A stretch of DNA of 48,597 bases from an uncultured Bacteroidales bacterium. Lineage in GTDB: Bacteria; Bacteroidota; Bacteroidia; Bacteroidales; UBA4417. Below, in pieces: positions 34,512-46,000 of the stretch (position 1 is the stretch's first letter; every line of letters starts with the position of its first letter). The DNA is taken from positions 1 to 48,597 of the forward strand of contig CAJAXK010000324.1 of NCBI GenBank assembly GCA_903946925.1, given 5' to 3'. The notes below the pieces were generated by a model, which was not told the DNA's origin, searched no databases, and was given only the letters and a program-made list of their open reading frames with translations. Made by a program: the position numbers and the translations under genes.

Positions 34512-37500
34512 ATGAAACCGAAAATTTACGCTGTGTTTTATCTTCTACTGGCACTGGCATTCTGCAAGGGGCTTTTGGCTCAAAACGTGCGGGTAAGCGG
34601 TAAGATTATTTCGGGTAATGATGGCAACCCGCTTCCGGGAGTTAGTGTAGTGATTAAGGGTACCACAGATGGCGTTTTAACTGATATAAATGGACTTTAC
34701 TCCATTTCTTCCAAACCTGAAGACATACTTGTTTATTCCTATATCGGTTATAGGGCCGTGGACGCAATGGTTGGCAAACAATCCGTAATAGACATTGTGT
34801 TGCAGCTTCAGGCTAAAGAACTGGACGAAATAGTGGTGATTGGATATGGCACAAAAAAAAGAACTGATTTGGTCGGCTCGGTTTCCACGGTTAAGCCAAC
34901 AAATATGGTTGCCAGGCCATCTTCCGACATACAAGGCATGCTTAGGGGTCAGGTTGCCGGACTTGCCGTAACTGTCGGTAGTGCCCGTCCGGGTGGGAGT
35001 TCCAATGTGCTGTTACGTGGGAATAATTCACTCCTAGCCAATACCAGCCCGTTGTATATTGTTGATGGTATCCCGGTAACATCAATAAACGAAATAAATG
35101 TTGAGGATATTGAATCGCTTAGTGTACTGAAAGACGCTTCTTCACAGGCAATCTACGGGGCACGTGCATCAAATGGCGTAATCCTTATTACCACTAAAAG
35201 AGGTTCAGATACAAAAGGTAAGATTAACGTGAAATACGATGGTTATGTAAGCGTGCAGAATGTGAGACCCCATTTTACCGTTTTTTCACCCGAAGAGTAT
35301 ATTCAGGTCAGACGCGAAGCATTCAGGGGCGACAAGGCTAACGCCGGTAATAACTGGACCGGAAATATTAATGATTCAACAAAGTACATGCCTGATGAAC
35401 TTATATTTACACCAGTTGAACTTCAAAATATTGCTGATTCCAATTATGTAGATTGGCTGGATCAGGCATTTAAAAAGAATGTATTACTAACCAAACAGGA
35501 TTTTTCGTTCAGCGGTGGGAACGAAGTGACCAAATATGCTGCTTCTTTGGGGTATTATTATCAGGATGGAGTACGAATGAGTTCCGATTATAAACGCTAT
35601 ACAGGAAGGCTTGCACTCGACCAAAAGGTTGGAAAGAATTTAACTATCGGTATGAATGCATTTTATTCACAATATACACAGCATCAGGAGAACAGTTCCT
35701 GGACCGATTTTATAACTTTTTCGCCGATTGCCGATTTATATGACGATAATGGTGAGCTAAATCTTTATCCCTTAGGGGATTTTAAATCCGTTAACCCTTT
35801 ATACTGGGAAAAAACCAGGAGTCTCACCGTTTTGGGAAACAGGGGAATATACAGTGGTTATCTTGAATACAATCCGGTAAAAGGATTCAAATACAGGCTT
35901 AATGCCAGTATGAGTTCACGTGTGGAAGAAACCGATGATTTCCGTTCCAAAGATGATCCAAGCAGTGTGTTGGGCAAAGGTTTTGCGCAAGCCTATTTTT
36001 ATACTGATAAAGATCTTTTGGTGGAAAATATCCTGACCTACGATGCTAAATTTTACGACAAGCACCGCGTTGATTTTACCTTTATGCAAAGTGCCGATGC
36101 GCGAAAAACAACTACTACAACCAGTACCGCCAATTCCTTGGGGAATGATTTTTTCGGGATTAACAGCCTTGGGTCTGCACTCGAAACATCGGCTGCACGA
36201 ACCCAATCCAATCATAATGTATTGTCATTCATGGGCCGGGTAAATTACATTTTCAACGATCGCTATCTTTTCAATTTTACGATGCGTGCCGATGGTTCTT
36301 CCGTTTTTGGCGCCAATAATAAATGGGGATATTTTCCTTCGGCAGCTTTAGCATGGAATATGCAAAAAGAATCGTTTATGAAAGATATTGCCTGGATTGA
36401 CGAATCAAAGCTCAGGCTTAGTTATGGTCAGATAGGGAACGAGGCCATTTCGCCTTATGGCAGCCTGGCCACGGCAAGCAATGCCTTTTATGTAAGTAAT
36501 GGTACACCGATTACGGGTTATTTGCCCGGTTCCAACCTGCCAAATCCCAATCTTAAATGGGAAACCGCAACAACGTTTAACATTGGATACGACTTTTCGG
36601 TTTTGGAGCAAAGGTTGAAGGGCACCATAGATGTTTACCAACGTATAACTACCGACCTGCTGGTTAGGAGGAATATCCCTGCTGTTCTCGGATATTCCAC
36701 TATGATGGACAATCTTGGTGAACTTCGCAACAAAGGTATTGAGGCAAGCCTTACCGGTTATCTGATATCGAATAAGGATTATACCTGGTCAGTTGGGGGC
36801 ACATTTACCTTAAACCGCAACGAACTTACAAAAGGTGTTTTGCAGGATATGGAAACCGGCGAATATGTGGACGATATCAACAACAAATGGTTTATTGGCG
36901 AACCAGTAAGACAATATTACGATTACAAGTTTGATGGTATATGGCAGATAAGTGACGATATCGCCAATTCGTATATGCCTAAAGCCAGGCCAGGGGATGT
37001 AAAAGTGTTTAATTCGAATGGCGACAGCATTATTAGTGCTGATGATCGTGTAATTATATACTGCGATCCAAAGTTTATTGCTTCATTCAATACAGCTTTT
37101 CATTACCAGGGTTTTGAGCTTTCGGCCGATGTTTACTGGGTCAATGGAGTGGTAAAAAGCAGCCCGTTTATGTCGGATGTAAACTACGGCGGATCCCTCC
37201 AGGGATATAAAAATGGCATTGAACGCGATTACTGGACACCGGAAAATTATTCAAACTCCACTTTCAGACCGCACGAAACGGTTACATCCGAATACCGTGG
37301 GACACTTGATTATCAGGATGCATCCTATGTACGTTTAACCAATGTTACCATTGCATATACCTTGCCATCAAAGCTGCTGAATGCAATTAAGCTTGGGAAA
37401 GTCAGGGTTTACCTGCGTGGCGATAACCTGATAACCATTACTAAATTTTTATCGGTAAGCCCCGAAACCAATCCGGATTCATATCCCGAAACCGTGAATT

Positions 37501-37529
37501 ACACATTAGGCTTAAATATTAATTTTTAA
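34512..37529 (+). CDS. susC: SusC/RagA-type TonB-linked outer membrane transporter
   Basis: The protein has 1005 residues, the standard SusC length. It has a signal peptide (to about 24, LLAQ), then a carboxypeptidase-regulatory-like domain (VRVSGKIISGNDGNPLPGVS, about 27-100), the SusC motif ELDEIVVIGYGTKKRTDLVG (about 104-123), the plug with QVAGLAVTVGSARPGGSSNV and IYGARASNGVILITTKRG, and a beta-barrel to the end (LGLNINF). It forms the lidded outer membrane channel for glycan import together with the SusD protein encoded 22 bp downstream. The substrate is inferred from the enzymes in the locus. It is the first gene of the polysaccharide utilization locus, behind a -7 element and direct repeats. 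Confidence 0.95.
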   Translation: MKPKIYAVFYLLLALAFCKGLLAQNVRVSGKIISGNDGNPLPGVSVVIKGTTDGVLTDINGLYSISSKPEDILVYSYIGYRAVDAMVGKQSVIDIVLQLQAKELDEIVVIGYGTKKRTDLVGSVSTVKPTNMVARPSSDIQGMLRGQVAGLAVTVGSARPGGSSNVLLRGNNSLLANTSPLYIVDGIPVTSINEINVEDIESLSVLKDASSQAIYGARASNGVILITTKRGSDTKGKINVKYDGYVSVQNVRPHFTVFSPEEYIQVRREAFRGDKANAGNNWTGNINDSTKYMPDELIFTPVELQNIADSNYVDWLDQAFKKNVLLTKQDFSFSGGNEVTKYAASLGYYYQDGVRMSSDYKRYTGRLALDQKVGKNLTIGMNAFYSQYTQHQENSSWTDFITFSPIADLYDDNGELNLYPLGDFKSVNPLYWEKTRSLTVLGNRGIYSGYLEYNPVKGFKYRLNASMSSRVEETDDFRSKDDPSSVLGKGFAQAYFYTDKDLLVENILTYDAKFYDKHRVDFTFMQSADARKTTTTTSTANSLGNDFFGINSLGSALETSAARTQSNHNVLSFMGRVNYIFNDRYLFNFTMRADGSSVFGANNKWGYFPSAALAWNMQKESFMKDIAWIDESKLRLSYGQIGNEAISPYGSLATASNAFYVSNGTPITGYLPGSNLPNPNLKWETATTFNIGYDFSVLEQRLKGTIDVYQRITTDLLVRRNIPAVLGYSTMMDNLGELRNKGIEASLTGYLISNKDYTWSVGGTFTLNRNELTKGVLQDMETGEYVDDINNKWFIGEPVRQYYDYKFDGIWQISDDIANSYMPKARPGDVKVFNSNGDSIISADDRVIIYCDPKFIASFNTAFHYQGFELSADVYWVNGVVKSSPFMSDVNYGGSLQGYKNGIERDYWTPENYSNSTFRPHETVTSEYRGTLDYQDASYVRLTNVTIAYTLPSKLLNAIKLGKVRVYLRGDNLITITKFLSVSPETNPDSYPETVNYTLGLNINF

Positions 37530-37551
37530 CCTGCAATTAAAACACTGAACG

Positions 37552-39183
37552 ATGAAAAGTAGAAAAATAATAATCCTGATGTTTCTTCTTCTGTCAACTG
37601 TTTTATGGAGTTGCAAAGAATTTCTAGTTGAAGAAAATCCGTATGAAGTAACTACTGATTTCCTGTACAAAACGCAGGATGGACTGCAATCGGCTGTAAA
37701 CGGGTTGTATTCGCTGGAACGCGCCCAGGTTGACGATAACGAAAGCAGTGATTTTGCGGTAGTTATGGGCGATTGTGGAACTGATATCGATTTTATGAGA
37801 GCTGCACTTAACCAGTGTGTTGCCCGTTACCGTCCCGACCTGAGTTTCCCTATCCAGGGAGCAGTAAGCAGTTGGTGGAAAAAGGAATACCGCATTATTG
37901 AACGGACAAACAACATTATCACTTCAGGTCAAACTGCCGATATCCCTGTTTCGGAAAAAGAAAAAATACTCCGGGAAGCCTATATTCACCGTGCGAATTC
38001 CTATTTCTGGCTGGTGCGAAAATTCGACAATATCTGGCTTAACCTTGAACCAACCACTATCGACAACTTCGAAAACAGAACCTTTTCGGTTGGTACCCAG
38101 GATGAAGTTTACAAAGTAATCATTTCTGATCTTGATTCCGCAATTCGTTATTTCAACGATGATTGGACCGCCCGGCCTGGTCAGTTTGGCTTAGGTGCGG
38201 CATTGTTTCTGCGCATAGATGTTGCATTGTGGAGGCAGGACTATCAAACAGCAGCAAGTCTGTCCGAAAAACTTATTTCCGAAGGCCCTTATTCATTAAT
38301 TGATCCAGCACTGGTTTTCACCAGGGATGCCCGTAATGACACAAAAGAGGGGATTTATGTAATGCAATTTGATGAATTTGCAGTTGGCGGAGCTGATGTT
38401 AGTACCGTCAATGGTGGACCATCCGGTCACAGGATGGCTTTGGTGTTCACAGCAGATTACAAAGCAGTACCTGGAACAGCACAGGTTTCGGAATATGGTG
38501 GTTATGGCTGGGCGAGGGTTTTCCCGAATGAATATCTTTTGAGCCTGTACAACCAGAAATACGATAAACGCTGGAACGAATGGTGGCAGCATTACTATAC
38601 TTACAATAACGAGAATTACAATTTTGCCGGGCAGACTTTTAAATTAGGCGATACACTGGAGTATGGGCAAGGCTCAACACTTACCGGGACCAATTATTTT
38701 AAAAACGCTAGTGTGGGATGCAAAAAATATTTCGATTGGGTGAAAATTGCCAATACGTTGCGTTCCTTTAACAATCTGTATATGTATAGATTTTCAGAGG
38801 TTTACCTGATGGCAGCCGAAGCCAATATGCGTCTGGGAAATACGGATAAAGCGCTCTTTTATATAAACCAACTCAGGAGAAACAGGATTTCTTCATCCGA
38901 CCCAAACCAAACCTTAACTATGTTCGACGAGGAAACACTCATTGAAGAACACGCCCGCGAACTGGCTTTTGAAGGAAGACGTTGGTTTTTCCTCAAAAGG
39001 TTGGGACTGCTTGTCGACAGGGTTCGGGCAACCGGTGGAACAACCATGTTCAGGGGAGTTGTGGCTACTGACCCGGCCTGGTATTCGGCCCGAAGCAACA
39101 TCAAAGACTTTCATGTTCGCTGGCCAATTCCTCAAAGTGAAATTGATGCTATGGGCGGTTTCCCTCAAAATGAAGGGTATTAG
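37552..39183 (+). CDS. susD: SusD/RagB-type glycan-binding lipoprotein
   Basis: The protein has 543 residues with lipobox VLWSC and Cys21, followed by KEF, a short charged motif of the kind linked to surface export in Bacteroidota. The SusD pattern is clear: helical TPR-like repeats (EKILREAYIHRANSYFWLVR, about 140-160), the region FNNLYMYRFSEVYLMAAEAN near 405-425, and the closing ELAFEGRRWFFLKRLGLLVD and WPIPQSEIDA motif. SusD caps the SusC channel at the cell surface and binds oligosaccharides. The gene starts 22 bp after susC and is followed after 74 bp by the beta-helix protein gene, so an operon is likely. Confidence 0.95.
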   Translation: MKSRKIIILMFLLLSTVLWSCKEFLVEENPYEVTTDFLYKTQDGLQSAVNGLYSLERAQVDDNESSDFAVVMGDCGTDIDFMRAALNQCVARYRPDLSFPIQGAVSSWWKKEYRIIERTNNIITSGQTADIPVSEKEKILREAYIHRANSYFWLVRKFDNIWLNLEPTTIDNFENRTFSVGTQDEVYKVIISDLDSAIRYFNDDWTARPGQFGLGAALFLRIDVALWRQDYQTAASLSEKLISEGPYSLIDPALVFTRDARNDTKEGIYVMQFDEFAVGGADVSTVNGGPSGHRMALVFTADYKAVPGTAQVSEYGGYGWARVFPNEYLLSLYNQKYDKRWNEWWQHYYTYNNENYNFAGQTFKLGDTLEYGQGSTLTGTNYFKNASVGCKKYFDWVKIANTLRSFNNLYMYRFSEVYLMAAEANMRLGNTDKALFYINQLRRNRISSSDPNQTLTMFDEETLIEEHARELAFEGRRWFFLKRLGLLVDRVRATGGTTMFRGVVATDPAWYSARSNIKDFHVRWPIPQSEIDAMGGFPQNEGY

Positions 39184-39257
39184 CATTTAGTTCTCGCTGA
39201 ACTGAGGTTAGCAAGCTGAAGCCTGAAAATAAATTACAGTTGGTTTAAAAAATTACC

Positions 39258-41621
39258 ATGTTCCAGAATTTTATTGAATTTAAAGCCTTGTTACGTAGCA
39301 TTTCAATCGCTTGTTTGCTGATTATTTTAGCATCGGTTATTTCACAAAATGCAGAAGCTCAAACAGTGCTAACGGCATCTGACGACTGCTATATTTTTGC
39401 TGGTGGCCCAAAAGCTTTGGAACCTTATGGCCTTATCGACCCCGATAGCCTTAAAACCAGGAAAAGTGTTTCATCCGATCAGTTTACCCGCGAAACATAT
39501 ATCAAGTTTCAGATAGGCACACCCGATACAACATACATTTCTGCTTTTGTGAAGCTCTACGGGCAGGTTTTGGAAGCAAAAAAAGTACAAATATATTATA
39601 CCGATACGGCATGGCTTGAGGAATCACTTACCGGGGCAACACGGCCAGCCGGAACGTACATAGGCGATTTGTTGGTTGGAGTTGGTGAAGGGTATTATTC
39701 GTGGGATGTTACCAACTATTTGAACAAGGCATTGTCGGAAGGCAGAGTTAGTGTGGCATTTATCCTTAAAGATGTGGCCGGAGCCGTTTCAACCAAGGAT
39801 ACCAAATGGCACTCCAAAGAAAATGCCTCAGGGAATCAACCTTTGCTCGAATTGACAGAAGGGCAGCCCCCTATACACAGAACAGGGGCATATTATATTG
39901 ATTTTAATGGTGGTAACGACAATAATACGGCAGCAAGCCCCGCTCATGCATGGAAAAACTTGTCGGCTTTAAGTTCCGTTACTTTTGAACCCGGCGATTC
40001 TATTTTGCTTAAAACAGATCAGATCTGGCAAGGGCAGTTAAAGTTCAGCGGTAGCGGCAGAGCCGGAAAACCGATAATTATTGGCAAATACGGCAACGGC
40101 GACAATCCAAAAATTGAAGGACAGGGTTTGGTTGAAAATACCGTACAGCTTACAAATCAGCAATTTATCGAAATCCAGGATTTGCATATCACCAATTTTG
40201 GCGACACAGTTGCTTTCCGCCGGGGGATTTATGTGCAGGCCGAAGATATGGGTGCTGTAAAACACATTGTTTTCCGCAGGCTCGAGGTTAGTGATGTAAA
40301 TGGAACCTACGATACTGAAATTTCAAAGAATAACGGTGGTATCTTTTTCGACATTACAGGATCAGGTACTCCTACATTTTTTGATACTCTGGTAGTGGAA
40401 GATTGCTATATCCACGATGTTGACCGCACAGGAATTTCGAACCGTTCGTCATGGGACAACCGTACGCTGACCACCGACGGTGACTGGACACCAAGCAAGA
40501 ATTTGGTTTACCGGAACAATACTTTTGAGCGCACTGCCGCCAATGCTATGATTGTGCGCGTTGCCTACAAACCACTTATGGAATATAACCTTTTCAATAA
40601 TTGCTCTATAAAGGGATCGGGCAATGCAAGTTTTAGCTTTAACACCAATTATGCACTCTGGCAATATAACGAGGCCTGTTTTACCAAATTTAATAGTGGC
40701 GATGAGGATGCCGGCGGATTCGACAGCGACTATTACTCAAAGTTTACCACGATCCAATACAATTACAGTCACGATAATGGATACGGTGCCATACTTTTAA
40801 CCGGTGGGCCGGGAAGCAATTTCAACGACGGTACCGTTATCCGTTATAATGTGATGGAAAACAATTCCGACCATGTTATCCGAACTTCTGGAACGGCAAC
40901 TAACAGCACAATCTATAACAACTCAATCTACAGCAAATCCAGTTTGGTAAATATTGACCTGATCAGGCATAAAAGTTGGGAAGGATATTCCGTTAATACT
41001 AAATACTACAACAATATTTTTCAGGTGATGGGTTTGGGTGCTAGTGTAGATTTGGGTTCAAGTACAGGCAATGTATTCGATTATAATATTTTCTTTGGCC
41101 CTTCTATCGGTAATGTGCCGGCTGATGCTCACAAAATTATCATTGATCCTCAGTATGTTTCACCAGAAGAGCCATTAAACAGTTTCGACTCTTTGACAGG
41201 ATTCAGGCTTAAAGAAGGATCTCCGGCCCGAAATTCAGGAATGGTTGTTCCCGGCAGCCCGCAATTTGATTTAGAAGGGAATACGGTTCCAACTTATGGA
41301 ATCCCCGATAGAGGTGCTTTTGAATATACAGGGCCAAATGGAATTGGTGATCTGGCTTTTATCCCAAATTTGAAAGTATTTCCTAACCCAGCCTCCTACT
41401 ACATAAAAATTGAAGCCGACCCTTTTAAATATTCAATGGTTAACGTTTCACTTTCAACAATAGATAACAAACTTTTAATGTCACGCGATTATAAGGTTAC
41501 AAATAACGGCCTTGATATTAGCCTGCAAATTGATAACCTAAATATTGTACCCGGGGTTTATGTGCTTTCACTGGTTTCAGAAATGCATACATTCCAAAAA
41601 ACATTAATATTTATTCGATAA
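39258..41621 (+). CDS. CBM96/DNRLRE plus parallel beta-helix protein with T9SS tail
   Basis: The protein has 787 residues with a signal peptide ending NAEAQ near residue 35. Residues about 37-200 resemble the DNRLRE/CBM96 module (TVLTASDDCYIFAGG, RETYIKFQIG, AFVKLYGQVLE, YYSWDVTNYLNKAL), which accompanies alginate and other polysaccharide-active enzymes. Residues about 210-690 are a right-handed parallel beta-helix: YYIDFNGGNDNNTAASPAHA, then GKPIIIGKYGNGDNPKIEGQ and repeated YNYSHDNGYGAILLTGG / RYNVMENNSDHVIR strands. This fold is shared by polysaccharide lyases (such as PL6) and some glycosidases. Residues about 700-787 are a T9SS type A tail (LKVFPNPASYYIKIEA, then VPGVYVLSLVSE). The catalytic residues and substrate are not assigned. 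It is expected on the cell surface. Confidence 0.85.
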   Translation: MFQNFIEFKALLRSISIACLLIILASVISQNAEAQTVLTASDDCYIFAGGPKALEPYGLIDPDSLKTRKSVSSDQFTRETYIKFQIGTPDTTYISAFVKLYGQVLEAKKVQIYYTDTAWLEESLTGATRPAGTYIGDLLVGVGEGYYSWDVTNYLNKALSEGRVSVAFILKDVAGAVSTKDTKWHSKENASGNQPLLELTEGQPPIHRTGAYYIDFNGGNDNNTAASPAHAWKNLSALSSVTFEPGDSILLKTDQIWQGQLKFSGSGRAGKPIIIGKYGNGDNPKIEGQGLVENTVQLTNQQFIEIQDLHITNFGDTVAFRRGIYVQAEDMGAVKHIVFRRLEVSDVNGTYDTEISKNNGGIFFDITGSGTPTFFDTLVVEDCYIHDVDRTGISNRSSWDNRTLTTDGDWTPSKNLVYRNNTFERTAANAMIVRVAYKPLMEYNLFNNCSIKGSGNASFSFNTNYALWQYNEACFTKFNSGDEDAGGFDSDYYSKFTTIQYNYSHDNGYGAILLTGGPGSNFNDGTVIRYNVMENNSDHVIRTSGTATNSTIYNNSIYSKSSLVNIDLIRHKSWEGYSVNTKYYNNIFQVMGLGASVDLGSSTGNVFDYNIFFGPSIGNVPADAHKIIIDPQYVSPEEPLNSFDSLTGFRLKEGSPARNSGMVVPGSPQFDLEGNTVPTYGIPDRGAFEYTGPNGIGDLAFIPNLKVFPNPASYYIKIEADPFKYSMVNVSLSTIDNKLLMSRDYKVTNNGLDISLQIDNLNIVPGVYVLSLVSEMHTFQKTLIFIR

Positions 41622-41633
41622 TAAACACATGTT

Positions 41634-43055
41634 ATGAGGCCAATTGGTATAACACCGTTTCTTTTGGTATTCCTATTTTCGGGATTGGTTTCGTGTTCCA
41701 CAAGCAAGCAAACCAACAACAAAAGCTCAGTTGTGGTCGAAGCCAAAAAGTGGAGTAGGGTGGATGGGAAAATAAAACATTCAAAATGGATGAAATTTGA
41801 GGCAACAACATTAAATGTCCTTCCAGGTTTTATTCCCGAATCCACTGAGGATTTTAGCATATACGGAGGCGATACCGAAAATAAGACTATTTCTACAGGT
41901 TATTTTTATACAAAAAAAGTTGATGGGAGATGGTGGGTCATCGATCCTGAAGGATTTGCCTGCTGGCATGTTGGTGTTAGTGGTATAAGACCTGGTGGTT
42001 CGGAAAGGAATAAATCGGCCTTGACAAAGGAGTTCGAAACCCCGGAGAAATGGGTTGTAAAAACCAGCACTAAAATCACTGAATTGGGTTTCAACGGGGC
42101 TGGTTGCTGGTCAGATGTCCCGCTGATCCGCTTGAGTAATCAGGATGCCAATACTCCTTTGAGTTACACGATGATATGGAATTTTTTTACCGGATACAGC
42201 AAACAAAAAAAACAAAATAATACAAAAGGACCTTCTTTCCCTGTGTTTGATGCCGAGTTTGAAACCTATTGCGAAGAGCAGGCAAAAAAACTGGAAGAAA
42301 CACGAAATGACCCAAACCTGTTTGGCCATTTCTCTGACAATGAACTTAGCTTTAGCGACAAAACCCTGGATGAATATCTAGCGGTAACAGACGCCAATGA
42401 TTTGAATTATAAAGCAGCAATTGAGTGGCTAAAGCGAAAAGGTGTTTCTGTTAATTCAATCACCGATTCAATTCGGAACGCATTTCTTGAAACTGTCTCC
42501 AACCGCTATTATTCTGTAGTTTCCGGTTCAATCAAAAAGCATGATCCAAACCATTTATATCTTGGCAGCAGGCTTCATGGCAAGCCAAAACACAATAAGG
42601 GGATTATTGAAGCTGCCGGAAAATATGCCGATATAATTTCAATCAATTATTACGGGCAATGGGAACCAGCAAGGAAACACTTCAGCGAATGGCAGGCATG
42701 GACTAACAAACCTATACTGATTACCGAGTTTTATACCAAAGGTGAAGATTCGGGTTTGGCCAATATTTCCGGGGCTGGATGGACAGTGCATACTCAAAAC
42801 GACAGGGGGATTTTTTATGAGAATTTCTGCCTATCGCTCTTGCAAATGAACAACTGTGTTGGGTGGCATTGGTTCCGCTACATGGACAATGACCCGACCG
42901 ACAAAACTGCCGACCCTTCCAACAACGATTCCAACAAAGGCATTGTGGATAATAACTACCAGTATTACAGCCCTCTTACCGACCACATGCGAATTTTAAA
43001 TATAAACCGGTATAAGCTGATAAAATATTTCCGTAAAAAAGAAATTATTGGTTAG
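41634..43055 (+). CDS. Agarase-like glycoside hydrolase lipoprotein (GH50/GH86-like)
   Basis: The protein has 473 residues with lipobox LVSC and Cys21. The core is a clan-A (beta/alpha)8 barrel: GRWWVIDPEGFACWHVGVSG near 100 resembles the GRWW-DP-G start of GH50 agarases. Two glutamates sit where clan-A retaining enzymes have them: Glu237 in HFSDNELSF (acid/base candidate) and Glu365 in ILITEFYTKGEDSG (nucleophile candidate), followed by VGWHWFRYMDNDPTD, which lines the active site in agarases. The expected role is cleavage of a red-algal galactan or related beta-glycan at the cell envelope. The family assignment (GH50, GH86 or a relative) is from motif memory. It starts 12 bp after the beta-helix gene, so it is in the same operon. 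Confidence 0.75.
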   Translation: MRPIGITPFLLVFLFSGLVSCSTSKQTNNKSSVVVEAKKWSRVDGKIKHSKWMKFEATTLNVLPGFIPESTEDFSIYGGDTENKTISTGYFYTKKVDGRWWVIDPEGFACWHVGVSGIRPGGSERNKSALTKEFETPEKWVVKTSTKITELGFNGAGCWSDVPLIRLSNQDANTPLSYTMIWNFFTGYSKQKKQNNTKGPSFPVFDAEFETYCEEQAKKLEETRNDPNLFGHFSDNELSFSDKTLDEYLAVTDANDLNYKAAIEWLKRKGVSVNSITDSIRNAFLETVSNRYYSVVSGSIKKHDPNHLYLGSRLHGKPKHNKGIIEAAGKYADIISINYYGQWEPARKHFSEWQAWTNKPILITEFYTKGEDSGLANISGAGWTVHTQNDRGIFYENFCLSLLQMNNCVGWHWFRYMDNDPTDKTADPSNNDSNKGIVDNNYQYYSPLTDHMRILNINRYKLIKYFRKKEIIG

Positions 43056-43082
43056 AAACCGATACTTTTAGAAAAAAAATAT

Positions 43083-46000
43083 ATGAAAATCCCGGACAGC
43101 ATTACAAGCACTTGGTCCAAAATACTGCTTTGTATTTTGCTCTTGCCTGTTTTTGCTTGGGCTCAGGATAAAAACTTGTTTTTCAGGCACCTGACGACCA
43201 ATGAAGGCCTGTCGCACAACTCGGTATATTCCATTTGCGAGGATGATAATGGTTTCATTTGGATCGGAACACGTAGCGGATTGAACCGTTTCGATGGGTA
43301 TTCTTTTAAAATATATGATAACCAAAGTGGGTTACGGAATGCGTATATCAATACCGTTTTCAAAGATTCAAAGGGCCGTATCTGGATAGGTACACAGGAA
43401 GGAGGTTTGAGCCTTTATAATTCCGCTACCGATAGTTTTAAAACTTTTATTTTCGATTCGCCCAATCCGGGTATTTCCGAAGAGGATAATATTCAGGCAA
43501 TTGCCGAAGATTCAAAAGGCAATATCTGGGCAGGTACACATAAGGATGATTTATTCAGGGTTGATGAAAAGGAAGGCAAACTTATCAGGTTTCATCTTCC
43601 GGATAGGTTGAAAGCCGGGGCACAGATTGAGCGAATCAATTGCATGTTATTTGAAAGCGATTCGCTATTATGGTTAGGTACGATGGGTGGGCTTTTTAAG
43701 TATAATCAGATAACCAATAAGGTTAGTCCCGCATTTTCGGTGGACGGGATAATAAATGCCCATGTACTCAGCCTTTTCAATGAAAATGATCAGAAAATCT
43801 GGCTGGGCACTACTGCGGGCATGATGAGGTATGACAAAAAAAACCAAATTGCCGAAATTTTCACCACCACAAATTCGGAACTTACCAACGATCAGGTTTT
43901 GGATATTAAACGGATTCCTGACGGGCGTATCATGATAGCTACTGATGGTGGTGGATTAAATTTATATAATCCAATAAACGGCAATATAACATCCAGTAAA
44001 AACGATCCCAATAATCCTTATACCATAAGCAACAACTCAGTTTACTGCATTTTTGTTGATATAAACAAAGGGCTTTGGGTGGGAAATTATAGTGGTGGGA
44101 TTAATTATTACAGCGAATTTGATTGGAAGTTTCTTCCTATAAAGCATCAAGTCAACGACAACGAGAGCCTTTCCGATAACCATATCCGCACTTTTTTTCA
44201 GGATCGCGATGGGAATATCTGGATTGGCACGCTTGGTGGTCTGAACCTTTACAATGCAACAACCGGCAAATTCAAATCTTTTACTTTTAATAAAGCGGAA
44301 AGCAATTCGCTGAGTTCCAATTCGGTGCTAACCATTTACGAAGATCGTGATGGGTTTATCTGGATAGGTACTTTTGGTGGAGGAATCAGCATTTTCAATA
44401 AAAAGAACAACAGTTTCCGAAAGTTCAGCCATGTTGACGACGCAAGCGGTTCCCTCAACAAATCAAGCATTTATGCCATTAGCGAAACCAGTAACAATAA
44501 ATTATGCATTGCCAGTCTTGGAGGGATTTATTTGCTCGATATGAATACCGGCAGGATGAAAAGGTTTACATCATCCAACTCAAAATTGTCGAGCAATACA
44601 GTTAAAGTATTGTGCAATAACAGGCAAGGGAATGTTTGGTTAGGAACAAACCGCGGTTTGAACCTCTTTAATCCCGAAACCGGGGAATTTAAAGTATATC
44701 TGCATTCAAATTCGGACACCGCGACCTTGATAAACAACCGGATTTTATCCTTGCTCGAAGACAGCGATGGCAAGCTTTGGGTTGGTACTGAGGGAGGTGG
44801 GATAAGTATTTTTAACCCAGCGCAGGAAAATTTCACAAGTATCACAACCTCAGATGGGTTACCCGATAATGTAATAAACGGCATTGTGCAGGACGACCAG
44901 GGGTTGTTCTGGTTTTCGACAAATAAGGGATTGGTACAATACGATGCTTTGCACAAAAAAGTAAAAATATTTACGGCTGCAGATGGTTTGCAAGGTAACG
45001 AGTTCAACCAGAAAGCTGCATTTATGTCGCGTGAAGGAAGGCTGTATTTCGGTGGGAGCAATGGCTTTAATGCTTTCCTGCCCGGAAGCCTTCCATCCAA
45101 CCAAAACCCGCCTAAAGTAATTTTTACCGATTTATATATTTCCAATAAAATTGTAAACGTGGGCGAGGCTAACAGCCCTTTGGACGAGCAGTTATTTTTA
45201 CTTAAAAGGCTCACGCTTACAAATGAACAGTCAAATTTCGAGATCCGTTTTTCGGCATTGGGGTTTATAAACAAAGGCAAGTATAAATATGCCTTTATGA
45301 TGAAAGGGATTGATAAATCATTTACCGATTTCCGTGAGGTTCAATCAGCCAATTATTCCAATCTGCGGCCCGGGCTATATACTTTTATGGTAAAGGCGGT
45401 GAATAATGATGGTATTTACAGCCTCGAACCGACAACTATCGAAATACGGGTTTTACCTCCATGGTATAAAACATGGTGGGCATACTGCTTCTATGCCTTA
45501 GTAATTATAGCAGCACTGGTACTTTTTATAAGACTAAATACCTCGTGGGTAAAAGTAAAACAACAATTAGCGCTTGAAAGAATCGAAAAAGGACATATTG
45601 ACGAACTTAACCAATTAAAACTTGGTTTTTTTACAAATATCTCGCATGAATTCAAAACCCCGTTGACCTTGATATTGGGTCATCTTGACAATTATAAAAA
45701 TGCAGGTTCCGAACGAAAATCAGAAACGCTGGCCAACATTGAGAAGAATGCAAAAAGGCTCTTGTTCCTAATAAACCAATTGCTCGAATTCAGAAAAGCC
45801 GAAAGTGGCCTGATGAAACTTAAAGCAGCAAAAAGCAATGTCGTGCAGTTGTTTACGGGAATCAAAGAAAGTTTTGACGACCTCGCAATAAAGAAAAACA
45901 TAAAATTCGATTTGATTGTAAACGGCGATATCCCTGAAATCTGGATCGATATAGAGAAAGTCGAAAAGATTTTCTTTAACCTTTTGTCGAATGCCTTTAA

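Noticed and set aside
39258-41621. Firm call of a PL6 alginate lyase
   Set aside because: The beta-helix and CBM96-type module fit, but I could not identify the catalytic Lys/Arg and calcium ligands with confidence, so only the fold is claimed.
44528-45280. 250-codon frame antisense to the HTCS gene
   Set aside because: The plus strand encodes conserved Reg_prop and Y_Y_Y segments here. The antisense peptide is Ser/Pro/Leu-rich, as expected for a shadow.
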